A stretch of 64,000 bases of DNA from Streptomyces toxytricini. Its GTDB lineage: Bacteria > Actinomycetota > Actinomycetes > Streptomycetales > Streptomycetaceae. Every line of letters starts with the position of its first letter. Position 1 is the stretch's first letter. The DNA lies in NCBI RefSeq assembly GCF_014649915.1, contig NZ_BMTY01000005.1, positions 203,504-267,503 on the forward strand. The letters are read 5' to 3'. The notes beneath the pieces are model-generated. The model was given only the letters and a program-made list of their open reading frames with translations. It was not told the origin of the DNA and did no database searches. Of the stretch, positions 8,920 to 16,784 are shown piece after piece. The translations under genes and the position numbers were made by a program.

Positions 8920-8963
8920 TTCGCCGTACGACGGCCACCCGCCGGGGATCCCCCCCGGGGCGG

Positions 8964-9431
8964 TCAGCGCAGGTCGTCGCGGGTCACCAGGCGCCGCGCC
9001 ACCTGCCAGCCCGACTCCGCGCGGACCAGCGTGTCCTCCATCACGCACATCCGGTACAGCCGCGGCTCCCCGCCCCGCGGCGTCAGGTGGACCTGCGCGT
9101 AGGCGCGGGTGCGGAGCGTGCCGTCCGGGGCGGGACGGACGTCCAGCATGCCGATCCAGTGCCGCAGCCGGTCCCCGGTCGCCTCCTCCGCCTGCCGGTT
9201 GCGGCGTACGTTCGCCTGCAGGCCGGCCCGGCCCCGTACGGGCTCCGGCAGCGTCGGCACGTCGAAGACCGCGTCCGCGGTGAACGTCGCCGCCCAGGCC
9301 TCCGCCTCGAACGAGTCGAACAGCTGCATCTGGCGGGCGTAGAACTGCTGGACCTCCGCGTACAGCGGGCCGAACTCGGACGTGGCCGGTGCGGTTTCGG
9401 GGCGGATGCCGGTTTCGGTGCCGGTGCTCAT
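8964..9431 (-). CDS. SnoaL-like (NTF2-fold) small enzyme
   Basis: A 155-residue protein of the SnoaL-like/NTF2 alpha+beta barrel class: an N-terminal helix pair (LYAEVQQFYARQMQLFDSFEAEAWAAT), FTADAVFDVPTLPEPVRGRAGL, then a sheet ending RLYRMCVMEDTLVRAESGWQVARRLVTRDD. In aromatic polyketide clusters such proteins act as cyclases or as partners of ring hydroxylation; which applies here is not visible. The ATG at 9431 follows GGAGGGAG. It is divergent from the ligase gene and shares a control region with an 11-bp-spaced repeat. Confidence 0.75.
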   Translation of the reverse strand: MSTGTETGIRPETAPATSEFGPLYAEVQQFYARQMQLFDSFEAEAWAATFTADAVFDVPTLPEPVRGRAGLQANVRRNRQAEEATGDRLRHWIGMLDVRPAPDGTLRTRAYAQVHLTPRGGEPRLYRMCVMEDTLVRAESGWQVARRLVTRDDLR

Positions 9432-9483
9432 GGGACTCCCTCCGTCGGGTCACCACAGTCTTTGCGGCCCAGGTCGAGCACCC

Positions 9484-9512
9484 TTCGAAGCCTCCTCAAG
9501 CACTCCTCCCCA
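9484..9512. promoter_or_regulatory. Candidate SARP box between the SnoaL-like and ligase genes
   Basis: Heptamers TTCGAAG (9484), CTCAAGC (9495) and CTCCCCA (9506) are spaced by exactly 11 bp in the 140-bp divergent region. The first two resemble the pair at 20170-20187. It is probably bound by a cluster SARP. Confidence 0.45.
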
Positions 9513-9571
9513 GGGTGGTGAGCGTGCCGCAGCCGCGACCGCCCCATCGGGAGCCAGCAGGAGGACGCACC

Positions 9572-11209
9572 ATGCCGACACTCGTGTACCCGCAACTCCC
9601 CTTGGACGGCCTGCTGCGCCGCGCCGCCGTCCGCGACCCCGCCGGCTGGGCGATCCGCGCCGGCCACGGCCGGGCCGGCGGGGCCGGGACCGTCACGTTC
9701 GCCGAGCTCGACGCCCGCACCGACCGGGTCGCCGCCTGGCTGGAGGAGGCGTGCGGCCGCCGCGGCGCCCGCATCGGCGTCGCCAACACCCTCGACGCCG
9801 GCTTCGCCGCCGCCTACTACGGGGCCGTGCGCAGCGGCAACACGGCCGTCCTGGTCAACCCGCTGCTCAAGGAGGCGGGCCTGCTGCACGTGTGCACCGC
9901 CGCCGCCGTCGAGATCGCGTTCGTGCCCACCGCGACCGCCGAGACGCTGCTGAAGCTCGCCGACCGGCTGCCCGCGCTGCGCACCGTCGTCGTCACCGAC
10001 GCGCCGGACGGGGTCGTCCCCGGCGACGCCGTGCCGCTGGCCGCCGTGCTGGACTGCCCCGCCGAGCGGGCCTGCCTGCCGCCCGGGCGGGCCGACCTCG
10101 ACGCCGACGCGTGCATCCAGTTCACCACCGGCACCACCGGCCGCCCCAAGGGCGTCCGCCTCAGCCACCGCAACCTCGTCGCGAACGCCGCGCAGATCGC
10201 CGCCGCGCACCGGCTCGGCAGCGACTCCGTCACCCTCAACCACCTGCCGCTGTACCACGTGATGCACCTCAACTCGGCCGTCTTCGCGGGCGCCTTCCAG
10301 GTGCTGTGCCCCGACCCCGACCCGGTCGCCTCGCTCGCGCTGGCGGCCGAGGTGTCCGCCACGCACTACTACGGGCTCCCCGCCCGCCTGCACGCCCTCG
10401 CCGCCGACGACCGGGTCGCCGGCCCGTTCCCCGCCGGGACGGGCCTGACCGCCGTCCTGTCCGGGGGCAGCGCGCTCGCGCCGAGCGCCGCCCGCGCCTT
10501 GGAGGAGCGGCTCGGCGTGCCCGTCGTGCAGGGGTACGGGATGGCCGAGCTGTCGCCGCTCTCGCACTGCCAGGACCCGCACGACCCGAAGCCGGGGTCC
10601 GTGGGGAAGGCCGTACCGGGCACCGAGTTCCGGATCGTCCACCTGGAGACGCGCACCCCGCTGGACGTGTACTCCACCGGCGAGGTGCAGGTCCGCGGAC
10701 CGCAGGTGACGGCCGGCTACCTCGACCGGCCCTGCCCCGCCCTCGCCCCCGACGGATGGTTCTCCACCGGGGACGTCGGCTACCGCACCGAGGACGGCTC
10801 GCTGTTCCTCGTCGACCGGCTCGGCGACGTCTTCAAGTACGACAACGAGCTCGTCTCGCCCACCGCCGTCGAGCGGATCGTCGCCGCCGACCCGCGCGTC
10901 GCCGACTGCGTCGCCGCGGGCTGGCCCGACCCCGTGCACGGGGCCGTCGTCTGGCTCGGGCTCGTCCTGCGCGACGCGGCCGCGCCCGCCGCCCGCCGGC
11001 TCGACCTCGCCGACGCGGTCGTCGAGGCCGCCAACGAGCGCCTCGCCGGCTTCGAGCAGATCCGCCGCGTCGACGTCCTCGACGCCGTCCCCCGCAACCA
11101 CGCCGGAAAGCCCGAACGCGCCGGCCTCCGCAAGGACATCCGGGCCCGCGCCGCCGCCGAAGCAGCTGCCGGGGGTGCCGCTCCGGCTCCCGCCGAGGCC
11201 GTCCTGTGA
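9572..11209 (+). CDS. Acyl-CoA/acyl-ACP ligase (ANL superfamily)
   Basis: A 545-residue adenylate-forming enzyme that should activate a carboxylic acid and load it on CoA or a carrier protein. The P-loop FTTGTTGRPKGVRLS, QGYGMAELSP and STGDVGY motifs are intact, and the C-terminal lysine region reads NHAGKPERAGLRKD. The hinge motif is unusual: DRLGDVFKYDNELVSP where family members normally have GR.KD.I...G..V.P, so a conserved Gly is replaced by Asn. The ATG at 9572 follows GGAGGA; longer in-frame starts overlap the divergent gene and have no ribosome site. In this cluster it could supply a starter acid or an acid later joined to the polyketide, for instance through the condensation protein at 16785. 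Confidence 0.88.
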   Translation: MPTLVYPQLPLDGLLRRAAVRDPAGWAIRAGHGRAGGAGTVTFAELDARTDRVAAWLEEACGRRGARIGVANTLDAGFAAAYYGAVRSGNTAVLVNPLLKEAGLLHVCTAAAVEIAFVPTATAETLLKLADRLPALRTVVVTDAPDGVVPGDAVPLAAVLDCPAERACLPPGRADLDADACIQFTTGTTGRPKGVRLSHRNLVANAAQIAAAHRLGSDSVTLNHLPLYHVMHLNSAVFAGAFQVLCPDPDPVASLALAAEVSATHYYGLPARLHALAADDRVAGPFPAGTGLTAVLSGGSALAPSAARALEERLGVPVVQGYGMAELSPLSHCQDPHDPKPGSVGKAVPGTEFRIVHLETRTPLDVYSTGEVQVRGPQVTAGYLDRPCPALAPDGWFSTGDVGYRTEDGSLFLVDRLGDVFKYDNELVSPTAVERIVAADPRVADCVAAGWPDPVHGAVVWLGLVLRDAAAPAARRLDLADAVVEAANERLAGFEQIRRVDVLDAVPRNHAGKPERAGLRKDIRARAAAEAAAGGAAPAPAEAVL

Positions 11210-11253
11210 CCCGCCCGAACCGCCCGAACCGCCCGACCAGAGGAGCCACCTCC

Positions 11254-13101
11254 ATGCGGACCCGGACCACCACGCCCCCGCGGCCCACCACCGCCCTGCG
11301 GGCAGCCACCGGCACGCCCACCGCGCCGCCCGCCGGCCGGGCCGCCCGCGTCCTCGTCGTCGGCGCGGGCCCCGTCGGCCTCACCGCCGCCCACGAACTC
11401 GCCCGCCGCGGCCTGCCCGTACGGCTCGTCGACGCCGCCCCCGGCCCCGCCGCGACCAGCCGCGCCGTCGCCGTCCACCCCCGCACCCTGGAGACCTTCG
11501 ACCAGATGGGCCTGGTCGACTCCTTCCTCGCCTCAGGCCGCCGCAACCAGGCCTTCACCATGTACGCCGCCGGCCGGCGCCTCGTCCGCCTCGAAGCCGA
11601 CTACGAGACGATGCCGACCCGGCACCCGTACAGCCTCGTCATCGAGCAGACCCGCACCGAGGAACTGCTGCGCGAGGCGGTCTCCCGGCTCGGCGTCACC
11701 ATCGAATGGGGCGTCCGGCTCACCGCCCTCGACCAGGACGACAGCGCCGTCCGCGCCACCCTCGAACACGCCGACGGCACCCGCGAGGAGTACGAGGTCC
11801 CCTGGCTCGTCGGCTGCGACGGCGGCCACAGCACCGTCCGCAAACAGCTCGGCCTGCCCCTGATCGGCGAATCCCGCGACACCTGGGAACTCGCCGACGC
11901 CGCCGTCGAGACCGACCTCCCGCCCGACACCATCTACTGGGCGCACACCGGCGGCCAGGCCCTGATGATGGTCCCTTACCAGCAGGCCGGGCGGTGGCGC
12001 CTCCTCGACACCGCGCCCGTACGCCGCCCCGGCGACCCCTACGACGCCGCCGACGTCGCCGCACGCTTCTCCCGCAAGCTCAGCGCCGGCCTCGGCCGCC
12101 CCGTCACCGTCGGCGAACCCTCCTGGAGCTCCGTCTTCACCTTCCAGCAGCGCATGGTCCCGCGGATGCGGGAAGGCCGCTGCTTCGTCGCCGGCGACGC
12201 CGCCCACGTCCACAGCCCCGCCTCCGGGCAGGGCATGAACACCGGCATCCAGGAGGCCTACAACCTCGGCTGGAAGCTCGCCATGGCAGACCGCGGACAG
12301 GCCGGACCCGAGCTCCTCGCCACGTACGGCATGGAGCGCGTCCCCGTCGGGCGGGCGCTGCTCGGCTCCACCCGCAAGGCCACCTTCCTCGTCCAGTTCA
12401 AGAACCGGCTCGCCGGCGTCGCCCTGCCCGTCGTCTTCACCTTCGTCCGCAACATCACCCCCCTGCGCCGCGCCATCCAGCGCAAGGTCCTCGGCGGCAT
12501 GTCCGGGCTGCGCCTCGCCTACCCCGACAGCCCCCTGTCCACGCCCGCCGCCGGCCCCGGCCTGCCCGCCGGGTCCCGCGCCGCGGCCGCCGCCGCCCGG
12601 CACCCCGACGCCCCCGGCGCGCAGGCCCTCACCGCCGAACTCCGCGACCCCCGCTGGACCCTGCTGTGGGCCGCCGCCGGACCCGGCGAAGCCCTGCGCG
12701 TCGCCCGCGCCACCGCCGCCGAGCACGGCGACTGGCTCTCCGTGCGCACCGTCGGCGACACCACCGGCCGCGGCCCCTCCCCCCTGCCCGACCCCGACGG
12801 CCTGCTGCGCCGCACCCTCGCCCTCGGACCGGGCGGCTGGCTCCTCATCCGGCCCGACGGCTACGCCGCCGCGGGCGGGACCGTCCTCGGCTGGCGGGCC
12901 CTGGAGCGGGCGCTCGCCCCGCTCGGCCGGCTCGCCGAGGTCCACGAGCTGCGGCCGTACGCCGAGGCGCGCGCGGAAGCACGCGCGGAGGCACTGGCGG
13001 AGCAGCAGCGCCGACAGGTCCTCCAGCAGGTGTCCGGCGGATCTCCAGCGGTCCGCGACACGGTCGAGTCCACACCACGAGTCCTGGAGGGTCAGCGATG
13101 A
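11254..13101 (+). CDS. FAD-dependent aromatic polyketide monooxygenase
   Basis: A 615-residue group A flavoprotein hydroxylase. After a ~28-residue leader, the dinucleotide motif VLVVGAGPVGLTAAHELARRG starts the FAD domain; the DG motif (LVGCDGGHSTVRKQLG) and the GD motif (CFVAGDAAHVHSPASGQGMNTG) are intact. The ~120-residue C-terminal thioredoxin-like extension found in PgaE/TcmG-like enzymes is present. It should use NAD(P)H and O2 to hydroxylate or oxidatively rearrange the polycyclic intermediate. AGAGGA lies 10 nt upstream of ATG 11254. Its stop overlaps the ketoreductase start (ATGA at 13098). Confidence 0.92.
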   Translation: MRTRTTTPPRPTTALRAATGTPTAPPAGRAARVLVVGAGPVGLTAAHELARRGLPVRLVDAAPGPAATSRAVAVHPRTLETFDQMGLVDSFLASGRRNQAFTMYAAGRRLVRLEADYETMPTRHPYSLVIEQTRTEELLREAVSRLGVTIEWGVRLTALDQDDSAVRATLEHADGTREEYEVPWLVGCDGGHSTVRKQLGLPLIGESRDTWELADAAVETDLPPDTIYWAHTGGQALMMVPYQQAGRWRLLDTAPVRRPGDPYDAADVAARFSRKLSAGLGRPVTVGEPSWSSVFTFQQRMVPRMREGRCFVAGDAAHVHSPASGQGMNTGIQEAYNLGWKLAMADRGQAGPELLATYGMERVPVGRALLGSTRKATFLVQFKNRLAGVALPVVFTFVRNITPLRRAIQRKVLGGMSGLRLAYPDSPLSTPAAGPGLPAGSRAAAAAARHPDAPGAQALTAELRDPRWTLLWAAAGPGEALRVARATAAEHGDWLSVRTVGDTTGRGPSPLPDPDGLLRRTLALGPGGWLLIRPDGYAAAGGTVLGWRALERALAPLGRLAEVHELRPYAEARAEARAEALAEQQRRQVLQQVSGGSPAVRDTVESTPRVLEGQR

Positions 13102-13901
13102 CAGCACCGACACCGGCTCCGGCACCCCACCGGCCGGTCGCCCTGGTCACCGGCGGCACGAGCGGCATCGGCCTCGCCGTGGCCCGCGACCTCGGCCGGC
13201 GCGGCCACCGCGTCTTCCTGTGCGCCCGTACCGCCGAAGCCGTCGAGAAGACCGTCGCCGAACTGCGCGCCGAAGGCCTCGACGTCGACGGCACCGCGGC
13301 CGACATCCGCTCCGGCGAATCGGTCGCCGCGCTCGTCGCGGCCTGCGTCGCACGGTTCGGGCCGATCGGCGTCCTCGTCAACAACGCGGGACGCAGCGGC
13401 GGCGGACCGACCGCCCAGATCAGCGACGAGCTCTGGTACGACGTCATCGACACCAACCTCAACGGCGTCTTCCTGCTGACGAGGGAGGTGCTGAGGAACG
13501 GCGGCCTCGCCGACGCCGCGAACGGCCGGATCATCAACATCGCCTCCACCGCCGGCAAGCAGGGCGTCCTGCTCGGCGCCCCCTACTCGGCCTCCAAGCA
13601 CGCCGTCGTCGGCTTCACCAAGGCCCTCGGCAAGGAGCTCGCGCCGACGGGGGTCACGGTGAACGCCGTCTGCCCCGGGTACGTGGAGACGCCCATGGCG
13701 GAGCGGGTCCGCGCCGGCTACGCGGCGGCGTGGGGGACGACCGTCGAGGACGTGCAGGAGCAGTTCGAGGCGAAGATCCCGCTCGGCCGGTACGCGACAC
13801 CCGAGGAGGTCGCGGCGATGGTCGGCTACCTGACCACGGACCTGGCGGCATCGGTGACGGCGCAGGCGCTCAACGTCTGCGGCGGACTGGGGAACTTCTG
13901 A
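13098..13901 (+). CDS. C9-type polyketide ketoreductase (SDR, ActIII-like)
   Basis: A 267-residue short-chain dehydrogenase. TGGTSGIG binds NADPH, NNAG follows, and the catalytic Ser-Tyr-Lys triad is in IASTAGKQGV...YSASKHAVVGF. The run VNAVCPGYVETPMAERV and the C-terminal AQALNVCGGLGNF are signatures of the ActIII family, which reduces the C9 ketone and directs first-ring closure. Both ends are translationally coupled: ATGA with the monooxygenase and TGATG with the cyclase at 13901. Its presence indicates a reduced aromatic polyketide rather than a fully unreduced one. Confidence 0.95.
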   Translation: MTAPTPAPAPHRPVALVTGGTSGIGLAVARDLGRRGHRVFLCARTAEAVEKTVAELRAEGLDVDGTAADIRSGESVAALVAACVARFGPIGVLVNNAGRSGGGPTAQISDELWYDVIDTNLNGVFLLTREVLRNGGLADAANGRIINIASTAGKQGVLLGAPYSASKHAVVGFTKALGKELAPTGVTVNAVCPGYVETPMAERVRAGYAAAWGTTVEDVQEQFEAKIPLGRYATPEEVAAMVGYLTTDLAASVTAQALNVCGGLGNF

Positions 13902-14935
13902 TGGCGCAGAGAGGGGCGGAAACGACCGTGACGAAGATCGCCGAGGCAGTGGGGGAGATGCACCGGACGGTGCACGACATCGAGGTCGACGCGCCGGCCG
14001 GCGTCGTCTACGGGCTCATCGCCGACCCCGTGCAGTGGCCGCTGCTCTTCCCGCCCAACGTGTACGTGGAGCGCCTCGCGCACGACGGGACCAACGAGCA
14101 CCTGCGGATGTGGGCCACCGCGAACGGCCAGGTCAAGACGTGGACCTCGCGCCGCGTCCTCGACGCCGGGAACCGCCGCATCGAGTTCCGGCAGGACGCC
14201 GCCGCGCCGCCGCTCAGCGAGATGACCGGCACGTGGGAGGTGCAGCCGCTGGGCGGCGACCGGTGCCGGCTGACGCTGCTGCACGACTTCCGGGTCACCG
14301 GCGACAGCCCCGAGGACATCGCCTGGGTCGAGCGCGCCACCGACGCCAACAGCCGCGCCGAACTCGACAGCCTCGCCCGCATCGCCGGCGGGTGGGCGCT
14401 GATGGACCAGCTCGTGATGACCTTCGAGGACACCGTCCGGGTCGAGGCCCCGCCGGAGCGGGTGTACGCCTTCCTGGAGCGGGCCGACCGGTGGCCCGTC
14501 CTCCTGCCGCACGTCGCGCGCCTCGACCTCACCGAGGACCCGGCCCTGCCCGGGGTGCAGCTGCTGGCGATGGACACCCTGACCGCGGACGGGTCGTCGC
14601 ACACCACCGAGTCGGTGCGGGTGTGCTTCCCCGACGCGGGCCGCATCGTCTACAAGCAGACCCGGCCGCCGGCCCTCATGTCCGCGCACACCGGCGCCTG
14701 GACGGTCGCCGGCGACGCCCGCGGGTCGACGGTCACCTCCCGCCACGGCGTCGTCCTGCGGCCGGACGCCGTGACGCGCGTCCTGGGCCCGACCGCCGAC
14801 CTGGCGGCGGCCCGGCGCTACGTACGCGACGCGCTGGGACGCAACAGCACGGTGACGATGACGCACGCGAAGCGGGACGCGGAGGCCGCGGCGCGCGCGG
14901 CGGCGGCAGCGGTTCCGGTGGCCCGCGCGGCGTGA
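13901..14935 (+). CDS. Di-domain aromatase/cyclase (first copy)
   Basis: A 344-residue protein with two START/Bet v1-like (SRPBCC) domains, about residues 24-165 and 180-325. Such di-domain aromatase/cyclases close and dehydrate the first ring of C9-reduced polyketides. Typical strings are DAPAGVVYGLIADPVQWPLL, ATDANSRAELDSL and RIVYKQTRPPALMSAHTG. The ATG at 13901 overlaps the ketoreductase stop (TGATG), so it is coupled; a GTG at 13928 is an alternative start. It is a clear paralogue of the next protein. The C-terminus has an Ala-rich tail. Confidence 0.92.
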   Translation: MAQRGAETTVTKIAEAVGEMHRTVHDIEVDAPAGVVYGLIADPVQWPLLFPPNVYVERLAHDGTNEHLRMWATANGQVKTWTSRRVLDAGNRRIEFRQDAAAPPLSEMTGTWEVQPLGGDRCRLTLLHDFRVTGDSPEDIAWVERATDANSRAELDSLARIAGGWALMDQLVMTFEDTVRVEAPPERVYAFLERADRWPVLLPHVARLDLTEDPALPGVQLLAMDTLTADGSSHTTESVRVCFPDAGRIVYKQTRPPALMSAHTGAWTVAGDARGSTVTSRHGVVLRPDAVTRVLGPTADLAAARRYVRDALGRNSTVTMTHAKRDAEAAARAAAAAVPVARAA

Positions 14936-14953
14936 GGCACGTCTGCGCCCGGC

Positions 14954-14982
14954 GGCTCCAAGACGGCTCCACGGGGGCTCCA
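14954..14982 (+). promoter_or_regulatory. SARP-type direct repeats (GGCTCCA x3, 11-bp period)
   Basis: The heptamer GGCTCCA occurs three times, at 14954, 14965 and 14976, with an exact 11-bp period, followed by two weaker copies (GACTCCG, GACTCTG). The array ends 44 bp before the second cyclase start. This is the expected layout of a SARP operator overlapping a -35 region, and it implies a promoter between the two cyclase genes. Confidence 0.65.
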
Positions 14983-15026
14983 GCGGACTCCGACAGACTC
15001 TGCATCAAGCGTGAGAGAGGTGTGTG

Positions 15027-15983
15027 ATGGCTGTCCAGCGAGTGCACCGCGCGTCCTACACCATGGACGTCGCCGCGCCGGCCGGCGTGGTCTACGGGCT
15101 GGTGGCGGACACGACCCAGTGGCCGTTGTTCGTCCCCGCGAGCATCCACGTGGAGCGCCTGGACTTCGACGGCGTCCACGACCGGTTCCACATGTGGGCC
15201 ACGGCGAACGGAACCGTCCGGTCCTGGCTCTCCCGCCGAACCCTCGACGCCACCCGGCACCGCATCGACTTCCGCCACGAGCTGCCCGCGGCCCCCACCA
15301 CGGCCATGGGCGGCAGCTGGACGGTCGAACCGCGCGGGCCGGGCCGCTGCCGCCTGCTCCTCGAACACGACTTCACCGTCGACGGGGACCGGGCCGCGGA
15401 CGCCGCATGGGTCCGGCGGGCAACCGACACCAACAGCCGCGCGGAGCTCGAGCAGCTGAAGGAGACCGCCGAGCAGTGGAGCCGCCTGGACGACCTGCTC
15501 CTCACCTTCGAGGACTCCGTCCGCATCGACGGCCCCGCGGAACTCGTGTACGCCTTCCTGTACGACGTCGCCGACTGGCCGCGGCTGCTGCCGCACGTCT
15601 CCCGGCTCGACGTCAGGGAGGACGAGCCCGGGGTGCAGCTGATGGCGATGGACACCCTGACCGCGGACGGCTCGGTGCACACCACCGAGTCGGTACGGGT
15701 CTGCTTCCCACACGCCGGCCGCATCGTCTACAAGCAGACGACCAGGCCCGCGCTGATGGCCGCGCACACGGGGGAGTGGTCGGTCATCCCGGACGAGACG
15801 GGCGTCACCGCGGTCTCGCAGCACAGCGTCCTGCTGCGTGAGGAGGCGGTGGAGCGGGTCCTGGGCCCCGGAACGTCGCTTGCGCAGGCCCGCGCGTACG
15901 TCCGCGAGGCGCTGGGCCGCAACAGCACGGCGACGCTGACCCTGGCGAAGCAGCACGCGGAGACGGCGGTGCGGACGCTGTAG
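15027..15983 (+). CDS. Di-domain aromatase/cyclase (second copy)
   Basis: A 318-residue di-domain SRPBCC protein closely related to its neighbour: both share ATDxNSRAEL and long identical stretches in the second domain (MDTLTADGS.HTTESVRVC and RIVYKQT). ATG 15027 follows AGAGAGG; a GTG at 15024 is directly in front. It has its own candidate SARP operator, so it may be expressed separately from the first copy. One copy may aromatise the first ring and the other may act on a later ring or be a redundant duplicate; the sequence does not decide. Confidence 0.9.
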   Translation: MAVQRVHRASYTMDVAAPAGVVYGLVADTTQWPLFVPASIHVERLDFDGVHDRFHMWATANGTVRSWLSRRTLDATRHRIDFRHELPAAPTTAMGGSWTVEPRGPGRCRLLLEHDFTVDGDRAADAAWVRRATDTNSRAELEQLKETAEQWSRLDDLLLTFEDSVRIDGPAELVYAFLYDVADWPRLLPHVSRLDVREDEPGVQLMAMDTLTADGSVHTTESVRVCFPHAGRIVYKQTTRPALMAAHTGEWSVIPDETGVTAVSQHSVLLREEAVERVLGPGTSLAQARAYVREALGRNSTATLTLAKQHAETAVRTL

Positions 15984-16784
15984 CGGGGGCCGCGGGGCAT
16001 GCGTCGGGTCTGCCGCGGCAGCCGCCACCTCCGCCGGGCCACCACCGACCTGGGCGTCCGCGTGCGGGAAGCCGGCCCACAGGCAGCAGTCGGCCCAGTC
16101 GGTGGCCTGCCTGCCGACGGGCTGCAGCGGGCCGGAGTCGGCGGCCGGCCCGCTCGGAGCAACTCGTCCGGAGCCGGGCGCCTACACCGGGCAGGCGGCC
16201 GCGCCCCGCCGACGGGTGGGTCGCCTCCGACCCGGCACGCTGCCGCTGCGGGCAGCCGCATCCGGCGGGTGGGCCGCCTGCCGGTGAGCCGCCTGCGGGT
16301 CAGCCGGGCCCCGATCCGCCGGCCGGTGGGTCAGCCGCGGCCCCGATCCGCCGGCCGGTGGGTCGGCTCCGACCCCGGCCGGTCGCTTCCCGCGGATCAC
16401 CGACCGCACCTCCGGCCCGCCGCCCAGCGGGTCGGTCCCGACCGCCCACCCCGTGCCACGGGTCGGTCGCCGCCTTCGGCCTGCCGCCCGGTGAGCCGGT
16501 GCGCCGACCCGGTCCACCGTCCCGAGGGCAGGCCCTCGAACGAGGCCGACCGCCCGCGGCGGGCCGGCCGCCAACCCGGCCCGCTGCTCCGTGCGGCAGG
16601 CCGGCCCCAGACCCGCGGTGCCTGCGACCGCGGCACGGCAGGGCCCCGCCGGAACCCTTCCACCCACGCCCCCTCCGGCGGGGCTCCGCCGTCACCCCGG
16701 TGGCACGTCAGGCCGTGTCAGCGATACGTGGCATGGGCATGCATCATGGTCCCCTTTGCAGGCCGACGCCGAGGAGGGGGACGC
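15984..16784. repeat. 801-bp gene-free region with a repeated palindrome
   Basis: I find no supported gene here. Open frames run through it in several phases only because stops are rare at this GC content. It contains three copies of one palindrome: GGGTCG-CCT-CCGACCC (16218-16233), GGGTCGG-CT-CCGACCC (16360-16375) and GGGTCGGT-CCCGACC (16429-16443). It also has a 24-nt direct repeat (starting about 16309 and 16340, ending GGCCGGTGGGTC) and many related GC-rich fragments. The palindromes could be protein sites, terminators or a small repeat family. Confidence 0.6.

Noticed and set aside
15999..16784. A 260-residue N-terminal extension of the condensation protein
   Set aside because: Composition is shadow-like and a strong ribosome site precedes the ATG at 16785.
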